Source: Pseudomonadota bacterium (GTDB taxonomy: Bacteria > Pseudomonadota > Alphaproteobacteria > Rhizobiales > Devosiaceae). Taken from it: DNA of 8,091 nt. How positions within the stretch are numbered: position 1 is the stretch's first letter; each line of letters begins with the position of its first letter. Where the stretch lies: positions 1-8,091 of the forward strand of contig JAEWHZ010000377.1 of assembly GCA_023387585.1 (NCBI GenBank), written 5' to 3'. This document shows positions 4,898 to 8,091 of this stretch, in pieces. Both the position numbers and the translations under genes were made by a program. A model generated the notes under the pieces. The model was not told the origin of the DNA and did not search any database. It saw only the letters and a program-made list of their open reading frames with translations.

Positions 4898-6673
4898 ATG
4901 CCCCAGCAGATTGCTGAGAAGATGACCGGGGCGGAGATGGTGGTCCAGGCGCTCATTGATCAGGGCGTGACCCATATCTTCGGCTATCCCGGCGGTGCGG
5001 CTCTGCCGATCTACGACGTGATCTTCCAGCAGGACGTCATCACCCATGTGCTGGTGCGCCACGAGCAGGGCGCGACGCATATGGCCGAGGGCTATGCGCG
5101 CTCGACCGGCAAGCCCGGCATCGTGCTCGTCACCTCCGGTCCCGGCGCCACCAATGCCGTCACCGGGCTCACCGACGCGCTGATGGATTCGATTCCGCTG
5201 GTGTGCATCACCGCGCAGGTTCCGACCTCGCTGATCGGCACCGACGGTTTTCAGGAATGCGACACGGTCGGCATCACGCGCAGCTGCACCAAGCACAATT
5301 ATCTGGTGAAGAACGTCGAGGACCTGCCGCGCGTCCTGCACGAGGCCTTCCACATCGCCACCACCGGCCGTCCCGGCCCCGTCGTCATCGACATCCCCAA
5401 GGACGTGCAGTTCGCGCTCGGCACTTACACCCAGCCCAATGCCGAAAGTTTTCGCCATTCGAGCTACAAGCCCCGCGTCGGAGGCGATGCCGAGGCCGTG
5501 CGCGTCGCGGTCGATCTGATGCTCAAGGCGCGCCGCCCCGTGTTCTATACCGGCGGGGGGGTCATCAATTCCGGTCCCGAGGCCTCGCGGCACCTGCGCG
5601 AGCTGGCCGAGCTCACCGGTTTCCCGGTCACCTCGACGCTGATGGGGCTCGGCGCCTTTCCCGCCAGCTCGAAGCAGTGGCTGGGCATGCTGGGCATGCA
5701 CGGCACCTACGAGGCGAACCTCGCCATGCATGACTGCGACCTGATGATCAATATCGGCGCAAGGTTCGACGACCGCATCACCGGCCGGCTCGACGCCTTC
5801 TCGCCGAACTCGACGAAGATCCATGTCGACATCGACCCCGCGCAGATCAACAAGACCGTGCGCGTCGACATCCCCATCGTCGGCGATTGCGGGATGGTGC
5901 TCGAGGAGATGATCCGCATCTGGCGCTCGAAGACCAACGAACCGCGCACCGAGGCCATCGCGCCGTGGTGGGAGCAGATCGAGCGCTGGCGCGCGGTCAA
6001 TTCGCTGGCCTATGCCCCGTCCGAAACCTCCATCAAGCCGCAATACGCCATCCAGCGGCTCTACGAGCTGACCAAGGACCGCGACGTCTACATCACCACC
6101 GAGGTCGGTCAGCACCAGATGTGGGCTGCGCAGCATTTCCACTTCGACAAGCCCAATCGCTGGATGACGTCGGGCGGGCTGGGTACCATGGGCTACGGCC
6201 TGCCGGCCGCGGTCGGCGTGCAGGTCGCCCATCCCGACGCGCTGGTCATCGACATCGCCGGCGAGGCCAGCGTGCAGATGACCATGCAGGAGATGTCGAC
6301 GGCGGTGCAGTACCGCCTGCCGATCAAGATATTCATCCTCAACAATGAGCGCATGGGCATGGTGCGCCAGTGGCAGGACCTGCTGCATGGCGGGCGCTAT
6401 GCGCATTCCTATTCGGAATCGCTGCCCGACTTCGTCAAGCTCGCCGAGGCCTATGGCGGCAAGGGGATACGCTGCGACGATCCGGCCAAGCTCGACGACG
6501 CCATCCGCGAGATGCTCGACTATCCCGGCCCGGTGCTGTTCGACGTCATGGTCGAGAAGGACGAGAACTGCCTGCCCATGATCCCGTCGGGCAAGCCGCA
6601 TAACGAGATCATCCTGCCCGACACGGCCAATATCGGGGACATCATCGACGAAAAGGGGAGGCAGCTGGTCTAG
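4898..6673 (+). CDS. ilvB: Acetolactate (acetohydroxyacid) synthase large, catalytic subunit
   Basis: The ThDP- and FAD-dependent enzyme condenses two pyruvates to 2-acetolactate, or pyruvate with 2-oxobutyrate, the first common step to valine, leucine and isoleucine. The 591-residue product has the three ThDP-enzyme domains: N-terminal PYR (approx. 8-175, with IFGYPGGAALPIYD and the catalytic Glu56 in RHEQGA), a central domain (approx. 200-340, with GARFDDR at 287-293), and C-terminal PP (approx. 380-560). In the metal/ThDP motif the usual GDG/GDA is GEA (Glu456), followed by NN at 482-483. The segment MGMVRQWQ (486-493) and the MIPSGKPHNE ending are alphaproteobacterial in style. The ATG follows AAGGA at 8 nt. 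It would be controlled by the upstream Ile/Leu/Val leader and attenuator. It could equally be named ilvI, since its partner is IlvH-like in length. Confidence 0.97.
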   Translation: MPQQIAEKMTGAEMVVQALIDQGVTHIFGYPGGAALPIYDVIFQQDVITHVLVRHEQGATHMAEGYARSTGKPGIVLVTSGPGATNAVTGLTDALMDSIPLVCITAQVPTSLIGTDGFQECDTVGITRSCTKHNYLVKNVEDLPRVLHEAFHIATTGRPGPVVIDIPKDVQFALGTYTQPNAESFRHSSYKPRVGGDAEAVRVAVDLMLKARRPVFYTGGGVINSGPEASRHLRELAELTGFPVTSTLMGLGAFPASSKQWLGMLGMHGTYEANLAMHDCDLMINIGARFDDRITGRLDAFSPNSTKIHVDIDPAQINKTVRVDIPIVGDCGMVLEEMIRIWRSKTNEPRTEAIAPWWEQIERWRAVNSLAYAPSETSIKPQYAIQRLYELTKDRDVYITTEVGQHQMWAAQHFHFDKPNRWMTSGGLGTMGYGLPAAVGVQVAHPDALVIDIAGEASVQMTMQEMSTAVQYRLPIKIFILNNERMGMVRQWQDLLHGGRYAHSYSESLPDFVKLAEAYGGKGIRCDDPAKLDDAIREMLDYPGPVLFDVMVEKDENCLPMIPSGKPHNEIILPDTANIGDIIDEKGRQLV

Positions 6674-6693
6674 GCCGGCGCGAGGGACACGAC

Positions 6694-7248
6694 ATGAACG
6701 CCAATCTCCTGCCGACCGGTTCGGCCTATTTCCTCACCAGCGAGACCGACCAGCCCGAGCGCCATACCTTCTCGGTGCTGGTCGACAACGAGCCGGGCAT
6801 TCTCGCCCGCATCGCCGGGCTGTTCTCGGCGCGCGGCTACAATATCGACTCGCTCACGGTGAGCGAGACCGAGCACGAGCGCAATCTGTCGCGCATCACC
6901 GTGGTCATCGTGGCCACGCCCAAGGTGCTGCTGCAGATCAAGCTGCAGCTCGAGCGGCTGGTGCCGGTGCACAAGGTGCACGACCTGACCGCCGAGGGCG
7001 CTTCGCTCGAGCGCGAGCTGGCGCTGATCAAGGTGAAGGGGGCGGGCGAGCAGCGCGCCGAGACCCTGCGCCTCGCCGATGCCTTCCGCGCCCAGATCGT
7101 CGATGCCACCACCGAGAGCTTCGTGTTCGAGATCACCGGCAAGTCGAGCAAGATCGATTCGTTCATCGCCCTGATGGTGCCGCTCGGGCTGATCGAGGTG
7201 GTGCGCACCGGGCTTGCCGCCATCTCGCGCGGCCCGCAGGGCATGTGA
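6694..7248 (+). CDS. ilvN: Acetolactate synthase small, regulatory subunit
   Basis: This subunit activates the catalytic subunit and confers valine feedback inhibition. The 184-residue protein has an N-terminal ACT domain (approx. 24-95) starting HTFSVLVDNEPGILARIAGLF and a C-terminal small-subunit domain (approx. 105-180), the two-domain architecture of E. coli IlvH (163 residues), not the short IlvN. By alignment to IlvH from memory, Asn32, Gly35 and Asn50 match the valine-site residues Asn11, Gly14 and Asn29, so valine sensitivity is expected. The N-terminal extension of about 20 residues is common in alphaproteobacterial forms. The start is 20 bp after the ilvB stop with GAGGGA 6 nt upstream, so the two genes are one operon. 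The stop codon lies inside a 17-bp tandem repeat. ilvH is an alternative symbol. Confidence 0.96.
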   Translation: MNANLLPTGSAYFLTSETDQPERHTFSVLVDNEPGILARIAGLFSARGYNIDSLTVSETEHERNLSRITVVIVATPKVLLQIKLQLERLVPVHKVHDLTAEGASLERELALIKVKGAGEQRAETLRLADAFRAQIVDATTESFVFEITGKSSKIDSFIALMVPLGLIEVVRTGLAAISRGPQGM

Positions 7249-7274
7249 ACCCGCAACGCATGTGAACCCGCAAC
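7241..7274 (+). repeat. Perfect 17-bp tandem duplication over the ilvN stop codon
   Basis: GCATGTGAACCCGCAAC occurs twice head to tail (7241-7257 and 7258-7274) with no mismatch. The first copy contains the last Gly-Met codons and the TGA of ilvN; the second copy is entirely 3' UTR. Its last base begins the long hairpin downstream. A perfect duplication with no drift suggests a recent slippage event. Confidence 0.95.
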
Positions 7275-7311
7275 AACCTGACCCGCTGCCGGAAAGCGGC
7301 GGGTCAGGTTG
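7274..7311. terminator. Long hairpin between ilvN and the convergent secreted-protein gene
   Basis: Sixteen consecutive base pairs (CAACCTGACCCGCTGC with GCGGCGGGTCAGGTTG, one T-G wobble) close a 6-nt CGGAAA loop. It sits 25 bp after the ilvN stop and 9 bp before the end of the convergent minus-strand gene, so it is placed to end both transcripts. Neither side has a T-run, so it is not a classical intrinsic terminator. It may act with Rho or as a 3'-end stability stem. Confidence 0.65.
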
Positions 7312-7320
7312 CGCTGGTGC

Positions 7321-7653
7321 TTATTCCGTGAAGTAAAAATCGGCGAGCTCGCACACATTGTTGCGCCAGCTCACCACTTCGTCGCCGTCCGAGAACACGG
7401 CCTTGAAGTCGAACAGGCAGTAGCCCGTGCCGTCGTCGATGTTGATGGTCACATAGCGGCCGGCCGGCAGGATGCTGCTGCCGAATATGTCTTCTTCCCA
7501 GGTGCTGGCGTCGGTGTTGGAAGCATAGAAATAATACATGTCGAACGACGTCTGGTTGTGGATGCGCACGCGCCGGTCGAGTGCCGAGGCGGCGGGACTC
7601 AGTGCGAGAACCGTTATCGCGGCCAGCACGCAGGCGCGGATCAGGTTGATCAT
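7321..7653 (-). CDS. Small secreted protein of unknown function
   Basis: This is a 110-residue protein with a Sec-type signal peptide: a basic/hydrophobic stretch over residues 1-19 and a likely cleavage after ASA (24/25). The mature part, about 86 residues, starts LDRRVRIHNQTSFDMYYFYASN and looks beta-rich. It has two cysteines, Cys79 (GYCLFDF) and Cys101 (NNVCELADF), that could form a disulphide in the periplasm. I recall similar short exported alphaproteobacterial proteins with the pattern N.T...FYASN...WEED.LG, a dG..C.yDfka.f.DG core and a late cysteine, with no assigned function. The ATG has AGGGGTAA about 8 nt upstream. It is convergent with the ilv operon and divergent from the FMN reductase-like gene. 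Function unknown. Confidence 0.82.
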   Translation of the reverse strand: MINLIRACVLAAITVLALSPAASALDRRVRIHNQTSFDMYYFYASNTDASTWEEDIFGSSILPAGRYVTINIDDGTGYCLFDFKAVFSDGDEVVSWRNNVCELADFYFTE

Positions 7654-8008
7654 GTTGTGTTACCCCTGTGTGTTCCTCTTCCGAGGTCACATGAGCCAAC
7701 GCCCGCGCCGTGCCGAAATCAATTGCATAGGTGAGTTAGTACGACGCCGGCGTTGTTTGTCGCGAGGGCGAACCGGAAGGGCCCGCAAATCGTGCCGGCC
7801 TCGCTCCAATAGCTCACCCGATTGGTCGCCATGATCGAACAGTGCGTGTCGTTCTCTCTGCGTCATTCCCGTAAACCGTTGTGATTAAAAGATAATTATT
7901 TGTCCGGGCACATTCTTGTATCCATGGGACATCCGCGTCACGGCTTGCTTCACCGGCCGGGCCTCGCACATACGAGGGGCATATTTCATCCCCCGACCGG
8001 AGAATTAA
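7654..8008. other. Gene-free intergenic region (355 bp)
   Basis: This region separates the secreted-protein gene (minus) from the FMN reductase-like gene (plus) and must hold both promoters. I see no supported ORF or RNA gene. It is GC-rich except for an AT-rich patch at about 7883-7901 (GATTAAAAGATAATTATTT), unusual in this window. A CCTCG-N6-CGAGG dyad lies at 7962-7977, close to the downstream start. A CTTGCTT (7944-7950) could be a -35 element for the plus gene, but the matching -10 is unconvincing. Confidence 0.6.
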
Positions 8009-8091
8009 ATGTCCAAGCTCAAGATTGCCGTGATCATTTCCTCGACGCGCGAGACGCGCTTCGGCGACAAGCCGGCCCAGTGGATCAAGGA
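8009..8091 (+). CDS. NADPH-dependent FMN reductase-like protein, N-terminus (truncated by window end)
   Basis: Twenty-seven residues are visible, MSKLKIAVIISSTRETRFGD followed by KPAQWIK. The first beta strand leading into SSTRxxRFGDKPAxWI is the FMN phosphate-binding loop of the flavodoxin-like NADPH-dependent FMN reductase/azoreductase family. Such enzymes reduce FMN or quinone/azo substrates with NAD(P)H in the cytosol. The substrate cannot be inferred from this fragment. The ATG is preceded by GGAGA at 5 nt. A 5-bp dyad 31 bp upstream may be an operator. The rest of the gene lies beyond the window. Confidence 0.8.
   Translation, partial: MSKLKIAVIISSTRETRFGDKPAQWIK

Noticed and set aside
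4832..6601. 589-codon open frame antisense to ilvB
   Set aside because: The composition (His, Asp, Arg, Leu runs) is that of an antisense shadow of a GC-rich gene, and ilvB on the plus strand is unequivocal.
7883..7901. AT-rich patch as a definite promoter
   Set aside because: I could not pair a -35 and a -10 at acceptable spacing on either strand, so it is only mentioned in the intergenic description.
7654..8008. Small RNA or hidden gene in the 355-bp gap
   Set aside because: There is no terminator-like stem with a T-run, no tRNA-like fold and no ORF with SD and coding character.

Overview
This GC-rich window with a strong third-position GC bias looks like an alphaproteobacterial chromosome, most likely Hyphomicrobiales (Mesorhizobium/Brucella-like). 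The basis is protein style (MiaA, the IlvB C-terminal half with its MGMVRQWQ segment, a two-domain IlvN), clean Shine-Dalgarno sites, and a serB-miaA-ilvBN neighbourhood that I recall from that order. No mobile element, CRISPR array, tRNA or rRNA was seen.

Layout, left to right. The 5' part of serB (minus, cut by the window edge) is divergent from miaA (plus), with only 40 bp between their start codons. miaA converges on a MATE efflux gene (minus), and the two stop codons interlock in one CTAG. Divergent from the MATE gene is a plus-strand run: a small DUF423-like membrane protein, a glycine-zipper lipoprotein closed by a textbook UUCG terminator, and a DIPP-like NUDIX hydrolase. An SRPBCC/AHSA1-type gene (minus) converges on the NUDIX gene.

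The centrepiece is the acetohydroxyacid synthase operon ilvB-ilvN. Its roughly 200-nt leader carries a plausible promoter, an uncatalogued 16-codon leader ORF (GTG start, strong SD) that reads MRSFILVVVGRIGSVG with seven Ile/Leu/Val codons, an 11-bp helix that includes part of that ORF, a GAAA-loop intrinsic terminator, and a further hairpin before the ilvB SD. This is the architecture of ribosome-mediated attenuation by branched-chain amino acids. Feedback control by valine at protein level is also likely, because the valine-site residues of the ACT domain in IlvN are present.

After ilvN there is a perfect 17-bp tandem duplication that copies its stop codon, then a 16-bp stem hairpin lacking a U-tract. 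A small secreted protein of unknown function lies convergent (minus). A 355-bp gene-free region leads into the start of an NADPH-dependent FMN reductase-like gene (plus, cut by the window end).

Housekeeping genes (serB, miaA, ilvBN) frame a block of small accessory genes (MATE to SRPBCC) that show no shared pathway that I can see.
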